Shown: positions 8,396-17,026 of the stretch, piece after piece
Layout: each line of letters starts with the position of its first letter
Numbering within the stretch: the first letter of the stretch is position 1
Source: CAXTKD01 sp964244885
GTDB lineage: Bacteria; Pseudomonadota; Alphaproteobacteria; Sphingomonadales; Sphingomonadaceae
Direction: 5' to 3'
DNA length: 64,000 bases
Assembly: GCA_964244885.1 (NCBI GenBank)
Contig: CAXTKD010000008.1
Location: forward strand, 81,630-145,629
Translations under genes and position numbers: made by a program
The notes under the pieces: model-generated
Database searches by the model: none
Told to the model about the DNA's origin: nothing
The model's input: the letters and a program-made list of their open reading frames with translations, nothing else

Positions 8396-9913
8396 ATGGC
8401 TATCCGCTACGCTGACGGCAGTCGGACAGTGACGAACGAAGAAGTTCGACTGACGGCGGCCAAGGCGGCCAACGGGTTCGCCTCACTGGGAGTGGGTCAA
8501 GGAGACGCCATCGCACTGATGCTTCGAAACGACGTCGCTCTGTTCGAGGCGAGTTTTGCTGCGGCGCAGCTTGGGGCCTTTGTGGTGCCGATCAATTGGC
8601 ACCTACAAGGCGATGAGACCCGCTATATCCTTTTGGACTGCGGCGCCAAGATCCTGGTCATACACGAAGACCTCTATGAGATCGTTGGCTCGTTCATCCC
8701 TTCCAATATCGTCGTCCGGCTCGTTCGAACGCCGGCTATGATCGAACAGGTCTACCGTCTGCCGGCGCGTAAACGAACCGCAACAGCAGCTACGCTGGAC
8801 TGGGACGCGTGGGTGGACGATTTTTCGCCGTCTTCGATCAGCGACAGGGTATCGCCGGGCAATATCGTTTACACCTCCGGCACGACCGGCCGGCCCAAAG
8901 GTGTTCGCCGCGACGGCTTGACCGCCGAAGAGATCGACGCCCGCAATCGCGCTTTGGCGAAGGGCTATGGCCTGAAGCGGGGGATGCGCGCCATCATCAC
9001 GGGGCCAATGTACCATGGTTCGACCAACGGCCATGGCTTGGGCGTTGTCCGATACGACGGCGACGCGGTGCTGATGCCCAGGTTCGACGCTGAGGATCTG
9101 CTGCGGCTGATCGAGAGTCACAAGGCGCAGAACCTTACCCTCGTTCCGACCATGTTCGTCCGGCTGGTGGCCCTGCCCGAGGCCGTGCGCGCCCGCTACG
9201 ATGTCTCGTCGCTAGAGTTCGTAAGCCACGGCGCAGCGCCCTGCCCGGTAGAGGTGAAGCACCGGATGATCGAGTGGTTCGGCCCGATCATTAGCGAGTT
9301 CTACGGCTCAACCGAGTTGAGCGGTGTGTCGAGCATCGACTCTTATGAATGGCTTGAAAAACCCGGTTCGGTGGGTCGGCCGCACGTCCCTATCAAGATC
9401 GTCGGAGCCAAGGGAGAACTTGGGCTCGGCGGCGGAGTGGGCGATATTCTCGTGAAGCCCGCCTTCAAGTTCGCATATCACAATTCGCCGGGTCGCGCGG
9501 AGGCGGACGGCGACGGGTACATCTCGACCGGAGATATTGGCTATCTCGATTCGGACGGCTATCTCTTCATCTGCGACCGCAAGACCGACATGGTAATCTC
9601 CGGCGGGGTCAACATCTATCCCGCTGAGATTGAGGCTGTTCTTTTGCAGATGCCGGGCGTGCGGGACTGCGCTGTGTTCGGCGTGCCCGATGCGGAAATG
9701 GGCGAGAGCTTGGCTGCCGCGGTCGAGGTGGAACCGGGATTTCCTCCCATGACGGCGGAGGATATCCGCGGATGGGTGCGAGAGCGTCTTGCCGGTTACA
9801 AGGCACCCAAGCTGGTGGAATTCCATGCCGAACTTCCGAGGCATGACACCGGCAAGATCTTCAAGAACGAGTTGCGTCGCCCCCATTGGGCCGACGCTGG
9901 CCGGCAAATCTAA
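8396..9913 (+). CDS. AMP-dependent acyl-CoA synthetase/ligase (1)
   Basis: An ANL-superfamily adenylating enzyme of about 505 residues. Visible motifs are the P-loop YTSGTTGRPKGVRR, the EFYGSTELSG substrate/AMP segment, STGDIGYLD, the hinge-region DRKTDMVISGGVNIYPAEIE, and the C-terminal PRHDTGKIFKNELRR bearing the catalytic Lys. It forms an acyl-AMP and then an acyl-CoA. ATG 8396 has AGGAG 6 nt upstream; an alternative ATG at 8378 lies 18 nt earlier with no good ribosome-binding site. The N-terminus is short for the family. It is the only rightward gene between the two leftward operons and has its own promoter/operator. With the second ligase at 12047-13636 it suggests two activation steps or two substrates. 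Confidence 0.88.
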   Translation: MAIRYADGSRTVTNEEVRLTAAKAANGFASLGVGQGDAIALMLRNDVALFEASFAAAQLGAFVVPINWHLQGDETRYILLDCGAKILVIHEDLYEIVGSFIPSNIVVRLVRTPAMIEQVYRLPARKRTATAATLDWDAWVDDFSPSSISDRVSPGNIVYTSGTTGRPKGVRRDGLTAEEIDARNRALAKGYGLKRGMRAIITGPMYHGSTNGHGLGVVRYDGDAVLMPRFDAEDLLRLIESHKAQNLTLVPTMFVRLVALPEAVRARYDVSSLEFVSHGAAPCPVEVKHRMIEWFGPIISEFYGSTELSGVSSIDSYEWLEKPGSVGRPHVPIKIVGAKGELGLGGGVGDILVKPAFKFAYHNSPGRAEADGDGYISTGDIGYLDSDGYLFICDRKTDMVISGGVNIYPAEIEAVLLQMPGVRDCAVFGVPDAEMGESLAAAVEVEPGFPPMTAEDIRGWVRERLAGYKAPKLVEFHAELPRHDTGKIFKNELRRPHWADAGRQI

Positions 9914-9989
9914 TCGGAAACGCCCTGGCTCCCCGACGGCCTACCTATTTGCAGTGCACATCATATTCCGAGGCGCGGTCCGATGGATG

Positions 9990-10790
9990 TCAGGCGTCGT
10001 AGCCGGGAAGCTCGCGATCCAACTTGCGAAGACAGGTTTGCCAAGCCAGCACGCCCGCGGTTCCGCGGCCTTCACTGCGCATAACCGCCAACTGATTCTC
10101 GACCTGGTGCCGGGCATGCTGTGGCGCGATCAATACGTTTTCGCGCCCCGCGGTCAGGGCCATGACCTGCTGTTTGCAGGCCCGCTCAAGCACATACATG
10201 AGGTTCCAGCAGGCTGCGGCAGTCTGGCCGACGACCAATGTGCCATGGTTGCGCAGCAGCATGGCATCCTTGTCGCCCAGGTCGGCCACCAGCCGCTCGC
10301 GCTCGTCGAGGTTTAGTGCGACACCTTCATAGTCGTGATATGCAAGCTGTGGCAGAACGACGAGCGCATGCTGGGAGAGCGGCAATAGCCCCTCGCGCTG
10401 GGCTGCCACCGCAACGCCTTGGTCCGTATGCAAATGCATGACGAAATGCGCGTCGGACCGCGCTGCGTGGATGGCTGAATGAATGACAAAACCTGCCGCA
10501 TTCACGGCATAGGATGTGTGTTGCCTCACATTGCCACCAAGGTCGATCCTCACCAGGGAAGAGGCGGTTACCTCGTCAAACATCAGCCCGTAGGGATTGA
10601 TTAAAAAATGGTGCTCGGAGCCCGGCAGGCGGGCCGAAATGTGGGTATAGATGAGATCGTCCCATCCGTTCAGCGCGACCAGCCGATAGAGTGCCGCCAG
10701 TTCGACCCGCACCAGCCACTCATCGGCGCTGACCGAGTTTACGCCCTCGCCCGAGAAATCGACCACGGACGCATCCCCCCGGACGTTCAT
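9990..10790 (-). CDS. class II aldolase/adducin domain protein
   Basis: A 266-residue class II (zinc-type) aldolase/adducin fold protein: ARLPGSEHHFLINPYGLMFDEVTASSL at its front, metal-ligand histidines in HFVMHLHTDQG (about 119 and 121), and a later RNHGTLVVG histidine. Relatives are L-fuculose-phosphate aldolase, demethylmenaquinone-type decarboxylases and many short-chain aldolases. The frame extends further upstream into the FAD-monooxygenase gene; ATG 10790 was chosen because homology starts there, although no clear Shine-Dalgarno is visible. It is the last gene of the long leftward operon. The reaction in the pathway (aldol cleavage or decarboxylation) is open. Confidence 0.85.
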   Translation of the reverse strand: MNVRGDASVVDFSGEGVNSVSADEWLVRVELAALYRLVALNGWDDLIYTHISARLPGSEHHFLINPYGLMFDEVTASSLVRIDLGGNVRQHTSYAVNAAGFVIHSAIHAARSDAHFVMHLHTDQGVAVAAQREGLLPLSQHALVVLPQLAYHDYEGVALNLDERERLVADLGDKDAMLLRNHGTLVVGQTAAACWNLMYVLERACKQQVMALTAGRENVLIAPQHARHQVENQLAVMRSEGRGTAGVLAWQTCLRKLDRELPGYDA

Positions 10791-10824
10791 CACGGACAGC
10801 ACGACGAGCGTGGTCGGGGCGGCT

Positions 10825-12057
10825 TCATGCGCTATTCCCGGACGAAACAAGCGCCTTGTTCGGATGATGCCACTTTCGGACGCTGCGAAGCATCGACGCA
10901 TCAAGCATCCATTCCCGCGCACGGACTGGATCGTTCGCCACGGCCATTACCCTTTGTAGAGCCGGGCTGACCTCGCTCCCCGACGTGACGCCGAATTCGG
11001 TGGCATTGCGATGGGCCAGCCGCTGCACGTCATTCATGGCGACATCGCGGCGGCGGTTTGCCCAGGCGTCCAACTCAGCATCCTCCGCCGCGCTGCCCTC
11101 GACGCGGAAAAATACCTCCGCAAGATCGAAGGCGTCGTGTATGCCGCTATTCAGCCCCATCCCGCCATGCGGGCTGTTGACATGGGCGGCGTCTCCCAAG
11201 AGCAGCACGTGGCCGACTCGAAAGGTTTCGGCGCTGCGTTGATGTACGCGAAACACCTGGCGGCCAGTGGGAGGGGGGTAGGGTCTGTCTCCCATGATGG
11301 GGGCGAGACGCGACGTCACATACGCGTCGCCGACGGCTTCGGCGTCTGAAATGCTGTCCGGGAGGCTGAACGAGATACGCCACAGATCCGGAATCCTCAG
11401 CACCATCCCCGGGCTGTCTTCGGAATCGGCGACATAGTTTACGTAGCAGATGTCGGGAAACCACTGTTCGAGTGGCGCATCGAGACTGAGCAGAAGGGTA
11501 CGGGAGGCATAGGTCATCCCGTCGAACTTGAGGCCAAGCTCGCGGCGGACGATACTGTTGGCCCCGTCGGTTCCCAAAAGCCAGTTGCAAACGATATCTT
11601 CGTCCCGGCCCTCGGTCTCGACCAACAACCTCGGGCGATCTCTCGTTCCGAGCAGCGACTTCATGGGCGTGCCGAACCGCAACTCCACGTTGGGCAGCTC
11701 TGCAAGCTCCTCGCGCAGAATGGCCGAGTATTTATATTGTTCGAGCTGGAGGCGGTACGGGTGCGTGGTGATGTCGGACAAGGTCGTGAAGTCGAATTTC
11801 GCGACGTGTCCCTTGGCCCAGTCGCGGACCTGATACTCGGCGGCGAGAACGCCCTGTTCCAGCATCTTGTCGACGATGCCCATTTCCTCGCACATTTCGA
11901 GGGTCGGGGGATGGAAGGTCGAAGCGCGCCAGTCCGTATGCGGGACCTTGTCCCGCTCCAAAATCAGAACGGTGCGGCCGGCGCGACCCAGCAAATTCCC
12001 GATGGTCAGCCCGACCGGACCTGCGCCTACGACAACGACATCCCGCTCAATCATCAT
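10825..12057 (-). CDS. FAD-dependent aromatic monooxygenase (PHBH/MhpA-type)
   Basis: The 410-residue protein is a class A flavin monooxygenase. It has the N-terminal dinucleotide motif VVVGAGPVGLTIGNLLGRAG, the DG-type segment GTDGANSIVRRELG, and the C-terminal FAD ribityl motif LLLGDAAHVNSPHGGMGLNSG. Family members hydroxylate phenols and phenolic acids using NAD(P)H and oxygen. ATG 12057 overlaps the preceding ligase stop by 11 nt, indicating coupling. With a homogentisate-dioxygenase-like enzyme in the same regulon, the simplest reading is that it makes a hydroquinone- or gentisate-like ring ready for cleavage. The substrate is not known. It lacks the extra C-terminal thioredoxin-like domain of the larger MhpA enzymes. 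Confidence 0.87.
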   Translation of the reverse strand: MMIERDVVVVGAGPVGLTIGNLLGRAGRTVLILERDKVPHTDWRASTFHPPTLEMCEEMGIVDKMLEQGVLAAEYQVRDWAKGHVAKFDFTTLSDITTHPYRLQLEQYKYSAILREELAELPNVELRFGTPMKSLLGTRDRPRLLVETEGRDEDIVCNWLLGTDGANSIVRRELGLKFDGMTYASRTLLLSLDAPLEQWFPDICYVNYVADSEDSPGMVLRIPDLWRISFSLPDSISDAEAVGDAYVTSRLAPIMGDRPYPPPTGRQVFRVHQRSAETFRVGHVLLLGDAAHVNSPHGGMGLNSGIHDAFDLAEVFFRVEGSAAEDAELDAWANRRRDVAMNDVQRLAHRNATEFGVTSGSEVSPALQRVMAVANDPVRAREWMLDASMLRSVRKWHHPNKALVSSGNSA

Positions 12058-13636
12058 GTTTCCAGTCCAGGACGTCGGCAAAGCGGCGCACCTTGCCTCC
12101 CAGACGCTTTCGGGCGTCCCATGTGGTCTCGGTCACGCCATCTGCCCTAAGATTGTACTTCAGGATCTTGCCGACGGGGTTCTTGGGCAGCTCGTCACGG
12201 AACTCTATATATCGCGGCACCGCGAACCGAGGCATGCGCTCGCCGGCCCAAAGCCATAGCTCTTCCTCGCCAACGGAGCCCCCCGCGCGAAGGGTCGCCG
12301 TAAGCTTGATCTCGTCCTCGCCGAGCGTCGACGGCACCGCGTGGACCGCCGGCAACGCGATTGCTGGGTGCTGTGAAAACAGGTGCTCCAGCTCGAACGA
12401 AGAAACATTCTCGCCGCTGCGACGAAGGCGGTCGTCGCCGCGGTCAGCGAAGAACACATAACCTTCCTCGTCTAACGCTACGAAGTCCCCGCTGTGCCAC
12501 CACAAATTGCGGCACTTCGCAGCCGTCGCGGCAGGGTTTCGCCAATAGCCGCTACACATCACGAACGGTGCGCGCGGACGGTAGACAAGTTCACCGACGA
12601 CGCCTCGGGGAAGCTCGTTATCGTTCTCATCGACAACACGGATGTCGAAACTATCGGTGGCCAAGCCGCAGGAGCCTTCCTTGTACGGATTGTCACGCAG
12701 GGTGGTGAGGAACGCCCCTTCACTCTGGCCGAGAGCGCTTACATGAGCCTGCTTGACCCCGAACCGCGACATCAGCGTCTTCTGGACGGCGGCCGATGTC
12801 GCGCCGGTCAGTACCCTGACCTGTCCAATGCAACGCTTCGACGCGTCCGTATCGGGCGCCGAAGCAAGCAGGGTCGCGGCGATGCCCAGCGTAGGAATGA
12901 ATTGGGCCTTCGTCGCCTCTATCTCATCCCAGAAGGTGGCGACTGAGAACTGCGGCGCGAAATAGCCGCGCCCTCGAATCACGATGGTGGAAAGCAGATG
13001 GCCTGTACCTGCCAAATGAAAGAGCGGCAGCGGTGTCCACAGAACCTCCCCGGGCTCCCGGGGGATGTTTTGCAAACCGAGTCTGGAATAGTTGCAAAGG
13101 TAGTTGTGGCTGATGATGCAGCCCTTTGACCTTCCGGTCGTACCTGAGGTGTATATCAAATGGCTAGTGTCGCCGGGCGCGGGCTCCCAACTGGGCGCTT
13201 CGTCAGAGGATTGGTGAAACTCCTCGAAGGATCGGTAACTGCCGTCGCCCCCGCGGACGACGACGATGCATTCCGGCAAATCGGCTCTAATGGCTTGAAA
13301 GACCCCAAGCAGCGCCTGATCGATCAGAATGACCCGCGGCTCGCTGTCGCTCAGTTGGTAGTGCAGCCACTGGCCAGTGTACGCCGTGTTGACGGGCGCC
13401 CATATCGCGCCGGTCTTGCTCGCCCCAAACCAGGCGATAACATAGTCGATGCTGTTGAACATGAAGGCGGCGACGCGGTCTTGCGGCTGCACACCGAGCG
13501 CGATGAGGAAATTTGCGAAGCGGGACGACGCGGACTCGAGCTCGGCATAGTTTATCTTGCCGTCGACCGAGGCCAGATAGCCGCTCCCGCCGTCTGCGGC
13601 GGCGCGGCGCAGCGCCAGTATCGGTGAATGCGGCAT
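12047..13636 (-). CDS. AMP-dependent acyl-CoA synthetase/ligase (2)
   Basis: A second ANL adenylating enzyme, 529 residues: LIYTSGTTGRSKGCIISH P-loop, a LGQSEG motif where most relatives have YGxTE, WHSGDFVALDEEGYVFFADRGDDRLRRSGENVSSFELE hinge segment, and PKNPVGKILKYNLR with the catalytic Lys. The motif layout is that of CaiC-like (crotonobetaine/carnitine-type) or medium-chain ligases. ATG 13636 has GGAG 8 nt upstream. It follows the thiolase by 29 nt and overlaps the monooxygenase by 11 nt. It probably activates the carboxylic side chain of the pathway substrate or an intermediate before the thiolase/DUF35 and MaoC steps. Confidence 0.88.
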   Translation of the reverse strand: MPHSPILALRRAAADGGSGYLASVDGKINYAELESASSRFANFLIALGVQPQDRVAAFMFNSIDYVIAWFGASKTGAIWAPVNTAYTGQWLHYQLSDSEPRVILIDQALLGVFQAIRADLPECIVVVRGGDGSYRSFEEFHQSSDEAPSWEPAPGDTSHLIYTSGTTGRSKGCIISHNYLCNYSRLGLQNIPREPGEVLWTPLPLFHLAGTGHLLSTIVIRGRGYFAPQFSVATFWDEIEATKAQFIPTLGIAATLLASAPDTDASKRCIGQVRVLTGATSAAVQKTLMSRFGVKQAHVSALGQSEGAFLTTLRDNPYKEGSCGLATDSFDIRVVDENDNELPRGVVGELVYRPRAPFVMCSGYWRNPAATAAKCRNLWWHSGDFVALDEEGYVFFADRGDDRLRRSGENVSSFELEHLFSQHPAIALPAVHAVPSTLGEDEIKLTATLRAGGSVGEEELWLWAGERMPRFAVPRYIEFRDELPKNPVGKILKYNLRADGVTETTWDARKRLGGKVRRFADVLDWKHDD

Positions 13637-13665
13637 GTTCTCTGCTCCGCGAAAAAGGCCCGCGG

Positions 13666-14796
13666 TCACAGGTGCACCTGTTCGAGTATCTGCACGATAC
13701 AGACCGAGCCGGCACCGAGCATGTGGCAGAGACCAAACCGGTCCTCGCGTATTTTGCGGAAGCGCCTGAGGGTTTCTATAAGCTGGAAGATGCCCGTCGG
13801 CCCTCCCGGGTGGCCTCGCGCGATGAGACCTCCGTCAGTCGAAAACTCGGGCAGACCGAAAGCCTTTCGCGAGCCGGGGCCGAAAGCGCCGTCCTCAATA
13901 AGACTCTCCGTATGGCCGGGTTCGGAGAACCCGAGAAGTTCCATGTAAACCAGCTCCTCGATGGCAAAAGCGTCGTGGACCTGGACGATATCGATATCGC
14001 CCGGGCCGAGACCCGCAGCCGCATAGGCAGCCGCGGCGGTAACCCGGGTCATCTCAGCCGGTCCGACGATGGCCTGCTCGAAGATGTGGTGCGGACCGAA
14101 AATCTCCGATTGGAACTCCGACGCTCGAACCTTCGCGACCGCGCGGTTGCGACCCAAACGCTTGATGCCCTCCGCTGAGGCGACAACGACCGCCGCGGCA
14201 CCCGTTACCCACGGCGTGCACATCATGGTCGTGAGGGGCGGCGCGACCATTCGGCTCTGCAACACATTCTCGACGGTCACGACGTGGTCGGAGCGCCGGG
14301 CGGCATAGGGATTTTCCCGAGCGTAGTTCCAGTTTTTCGCTGCGATCATCGCCAGGTGTTCGGGACGGGTAACGCCGTCATGCATTCGCCGTTGAGCCCA
14401 TTGGGCGAAGAGGGTGACCGGAGGCTGGTAGCCTTGGGCGGCGATGGAATTGGGAGCCTCACGTTCCGGGCAATCATAGCCGACGACCAGAACGAGGTTG
14501 TGACGCCCGGATTCGATTGCGAGGACCGCGGAATGCACGGCAGAAAGGCCGCTGGCCGAGGCGTTCATCACCTGCTGGACGGGGATGCCAGTCAGACCCA
14601 GTTGCTTGGCGACGGCAGGCGCACGCGGTGAGTCCGGGCTGGCCGTACCGCCATAGAAGGCGTCGACATCCGCGAATGTACAGCCGGCGTCTTCCAACGC
14701 CGCGATACCAGCTGTTCTCGCAAGGGAGCGTCCCGATCCGATGGGGTGGGAGGCGACCGGAGCAGCGCCGCCTCCGATAATGAAACTCTCACGCAC
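13666..14796 (-). CDS. thiolase-fold protein lacking the nucleophilic Cys (SCP2/Ltp2-like)
   Basis: The 376-residue protein has the thiolase fold of the SCP-x/lipid-transfer branch: a C-terminal catalytic His in GGLIARGHPGGPTG and a LGAGSV end. The position of the nucleophilic Cys, normally N-x-C-A-S/T-G, reads N-A-S-A-S-G, with Ser at about residue 80. It therefore cannot run the standard Claisen mechanism. Known Cys-less relatives include Ltp2-type retro-aldolases, which split 3-hydroxyacyl-CoA side chains in steroid degradation and need a DUF35 partner. A DUF35 gene lies directly upstream with an 8-nt overlap. GTG 14796 was chosen because GGAG stands 8 nt before it; ATG 14826 is possible. 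A retro-aldol or lyase role is inferred. Confidence 0.83.
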   Translation of the reverse strand: MRESFIIGGGAAPVASHPIGSGRSLARTAGIAALEDAGCTFADVDAFYGGTASPDSPRAPAVAKQLGLTGIPVQQVMNASASGLSAVHSAVLAIESGRHNLVLVVGYDCPEREAPNSIAAQGYQPPVTLFAQWAQRRMHDGVTRPEHLAMIAAKNWNYARENPYAARRSDHVVTVENVLQSRMVAPPLTTMMCTPWVTGAAAVVVASAEGIKRLGRNRAVAKVRASEFQSEIFGPHHIFEQAIVGPAEMTRVTAAAAYAAAGLGPGDIDIVQVHDAFAIEELVYMELLGFSEPGHTESLIEDGAFGPGSRKAFGLPEFSTDGGLIARGHPGGPTGIFQLIETLRRFRKIREDRFGLCHMLGAGSVCIVQILEQVHL

Positions 14797-15121
14797 GACG
14801 AAATCTCCAGCCCGGATTGTCGCCATCCACGAGCTCGAACTCATAATCGGCGTCGATCTCATGGTCGCCGTCGGCGAGGGTTGTCAGGATACGGACGCCT
14901 TCGGGCAAATCCACCTGGCCATAGGTCGTGCCGGCAAAGGAGGTGAATGCATAGAGCTTGCCGCGAGGTGATAGAGAAACATCGACACATGGGCGCAGTC
15001 TGCCGTCGGCCGACACAGCGCGAGGGGGGAAATAAACCTCGCCCGTCCGGTTGTCGCGGCTGCCAATAAGACTTGGGGGGGCGACGGTGAATTGAGGTGT
15101 GTCACGGAAGATCTCGCTCAT
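14789..15121 (-). CDS. DUF35-type OB-fold partner protein without zinc-ribbon cysteines
   Basis: A 110-residue protein with the DUF35 OB-fold pattern: VYFPPR, LSPRGKLYAFTSF, then the VDLPEGVRILTTLADGD strand near the C-terminus. The N-terminal rubredoxin-like zinc ribbon of typical DUF35/ChsH2 proteins normally has two CxxC pairs; here that region (SLIGSRDNRTGEVYFPP...RPCVDV) holds only one Cys, so zinc is not expected. DUF35 proteins bind thiolase-fold enzymes and organise the acyl-CoA site. It overlaps the MaoC stop by ATGA and the thiolase start by 8 nt, so stoichiometric synthesis with the thiolase is likely. Assignment rests on fold pattern and pairing, not on a database search. Confidence 0.7.
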   Translation of the reverse strand: MSEIFRDTPQFTVAPPSLIGSRDNRTGEVYFPPRAVSADGRLRPCVDVSLSPRGKLYAFTSFAGTTYGQVDLPEGVRILTTLADGDHEIDADYEFELVDGDNPGWRFRRA

Positions 15122-15912
15122 GATCCCGTCCCATTCGAGCGTTCGATCATCCGGTTGAAGACGCGGGCGCGAATCTTGCCCTCCGCGTCGGAAATTTCGT
15201 GGATCGCGTCGCCAAAGCGGATTGTGCCAGTCCGATGAGGCCGTTCGTGCCGGTTGCCGTGGGCTTCGGTGATCTGGCAGGTCTCACCGACACGCACTGG
15301 CGCGCCGAATATTTGGATGATGGTTTCGCCGTGAAGCATGCGGTCATAGGCGAATCCGAGGCGGCGGACGACCGATTGATTGGCGGACGTGCACCGCCCG
15401 ACTGTAGCCAGAAAGGTTAGGGGCAGCCTGGTTTCGGCTGTCGGCGGCACAGCCTCGTCGCGCGTTGCCTCCATGAAGAGACGCAAGACGCCAAGCTCCG
15501 CCGTCCAAGGATAAGGCGGTGTGATTATTTCGAAATCATCTGGGCGACCGACAGGCTCGCTGGGCGCGACCCTAAGCTCGCCTGTGACGCGGAAATCGTC
15601 GGCGCCGCTCGGTCCTTCGATTGAGCAACGGACGCTATCACCCTCGGCGTCGCAGCAGACAACGAAATCATCTCCAACGAGAATAGGTCGGACGTACCTG
15701 ACTTTGTATTCGCATGGCTGCCGGTCGTTCAGCGCAGCTTGGGCGGCGTTTTCAAGGAATGCCCCCAGATAAGCGCCGTGAACCAAAACCCGCTCGAACC
15801 CTGCTCGCCGGGCGGCCTCGGGATCATAGTGGATCGGGTTGAGGTCTCCGCTGACGCCGGAATAGCGGACGGTAGTTGCCAATGTCCGGCCGGCGATGTT
15901 GGAACGGCGCAT
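15118..15912 (-). CDS. double-hotdog MaoC/FAS1-type hydratase
   Basis: The 264-residue protein starts with an intact hydratase-2 motif, SGDLNPIHYD (Asp23 and His28), within the first hotdog, followed by HGAYLGAF. A second half after about residue 120 looks like a degenerate N-terminal-MaoC type hotdog (TAETRLPLTFLATVGRCTS, HGETIIQIFGAPVRVGE). The order is catalytic half first. Enzymes of this type hydrate 2-enoyl-CoA to 3-hydroxyacyl-CoA. The gene lies between the SDR (10-nt gap) and the DUF35 gene (ATGA overlap). It would provide the 3-hydroxyacyl-CoA on which the SDR dehydrogenase or the Cys-less thiolase acts. The substrate chain is unknown. Confidence 0.8.
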   Translation of the reverse strand: MRRSNIAGRTLATTVRYSGVSGDLNPIHYDPEAARRAGFERVLVHGAYLGAFLENAAQAALNDRQPCEYKVRYVRPILVGDDFVVCCDAEGDSVRCSIEGPSGADDFRVTGELRVAPSEPVGRPDDFEIITPPYPWTAELGVLRLFMEATRDEAVPPTAETRLPLTFLATVGRCTSANQSVVRRLGFAYDRMLHGETIIQIFGAPVRVGETCQITEAHGNRHERPHRTGTIRFGDAIHEISDAEGKIRARVFNRMIERSNGTGS

Positions 15913-15922
15913 CGGTCCGTCT

Positions 15923-16870
15923 CTACAGAGCGCCTGCGGTCTTTGACCGCTCGACGACCGTTTCGGCCAACGCTGGAACCGCAGCGGAAATCTTGTCTGC
16001 TATCTCGTTTAGGGACTCAAAACTCCACCGCTTGTCGCCGGCCCGAAAGGTTTCGGTGATTTTCCAAGGTTGGTAAACATCGATCCGATCGCCGACAACG
16101 CCGAACACGGCGCCCGGCGTCACGGAGCACCCTCTAGATGCGAGCCACATCACGAACGGCGCGACATTGGCCGGATCTGCGAAATCGAATGCGTCTTCGG
16201 GAAGACTTGCATCGACCGTCTTGCTCGCATGCGGCGTGCTTTGCGTCAGTCGTGTTCTTGCTCCGGGGGCAATTCCATATGAACGTACACCATAGCGCTC
16301 AAGTTCGCGGTGACAGAGCAGGGCGAAGGTGGCGAGGCCCGCCTTGGCGGTAGCGTAGTTGAGCTGGCCCACCGCTCCATTGAGCGCCGATACGCTGGTC
16401 GTGGAGATTAGGGCCGCATCAATCGGCCCCGATTGCTTGGCTCGTTCCCGCCAGTGGGCAGCGGCGCGACGGGTCGTGCAGAAATGCCCGCGCAGATGCA
16501 CGTTCATCATGAGATCCCACTCCTCCGGGGTCATGTTGACGAGCATGCGATCGCGCAGGATTCCGGCATTGTTGACCAGCACGTCCAGCTGGCCCCAAGT
16601 GTCGATGGCGGTCTGGATGAGGCGGCCCGCACTCTCCCAATCCGCGACGTTTCCGCCGTCGGCAACGGCTTCGCCGCCCTCCGCCCGGATCTGGGAAACG
16701 ACTTCCGATGCCGGATCCTCCTTGACGGCCTCGCCGCCGAGCCCGGACCCGAGGTCGTTCACGACCACCCTGGCGCCCGACCGCGCCGCCAGCAGCGCGT
16801 ATTCGCGGCCGATTCCGCGCCCCGCGCCAGTAATGACGATCACTCGTCCATCAAGACTTCTCTCGGCCAC
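15923..16870 (-). CDS. short-chain dehydrogenase/reductase, 3-hydroxyacyl-CoA dehydrogenase-like
   Basis: A classical SDR of about 315 residues: NAD-binding GAGRGIG at 15-21, LVNNAG at ~98-103, catalytic Ser near 156-159 and Tyr172-x3-Lys176 in NYATAK. The long insert VNDLGSGLGGEAVKEDPASEVV is typical of the peroxisomal multifunctional (HSD17B4-like) 3-hydroxyacyl-CoA dehydrogenase branch. The GTG start at 16870 has GGAGG about 7 nt upstream and puts the glycine motif at the usual distance; an upstream start would add residues without homology. It is the first gene of the operon running SDR, MaoC, DUF35, thiolase, ligase, monooxygenase, aldolase. Operator site 3 lies 55 nt upstream. Confidence 0.86.
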   Translation of the reverse strand: MAERSLDGRVIVITGAGRGIGREYALLAARSGARVVVNDLGSGLGGEAVKEDPASEVVSQIRAEGGEAVADGGNVADWESAGRLIQTAIDTWGQLDVLVNNAGILRDRMLVNMTPEEWDLMMNVHLRGHFCTTRRAAAHWRERAKQSGPIDAALISTTSVSALNGAVGQLNYATAKAGLATFALLCHRELERYGVRSYGIAPGARTRLTQSTPHASKTVDASLPEDAFDFADPANVAPFVMWLASRGCSVTPGAVFGVVGDRIDVYQPWKITETFRAGDKRWSFESLNEIADKISAAVPALAETVVERSKTAGAL

Positions 16871-16924
16871 CTGAGGTCCTCCGCCGGGACAAACGTCCAG
16901 CCTGAACAGTGGCAATAAGCCAAG

Positions 16925-16940
16925 TTGGCATTTCGGTCAA
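16925..16940. promoter_or_regulatory. 16-bp palindromic operator, site 3 (SDR operon)
   Basis: TTGGCATTTCGGTCAA is the third copy of the motif. Aligned with the other two (ATGGCATCTGTGCCAT and ATGGCATTCATGTCAA) the consensus is wTGGCAT-n3-[TAG]-kG-yCA-w. It lies 55 nt upstream of the SDR start codon and between that operon and the TetR gene. Only visual matching was done. Confidence 0.6.
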
Positions 16941-17026
16941 TACGGCACGCGTGACATTAAAAGGGTGGACGAGGTTCGCCACACTGCCCGTTTGGAGGCC
17001 GACGCTACCGTAACTGAGGCGATCGC

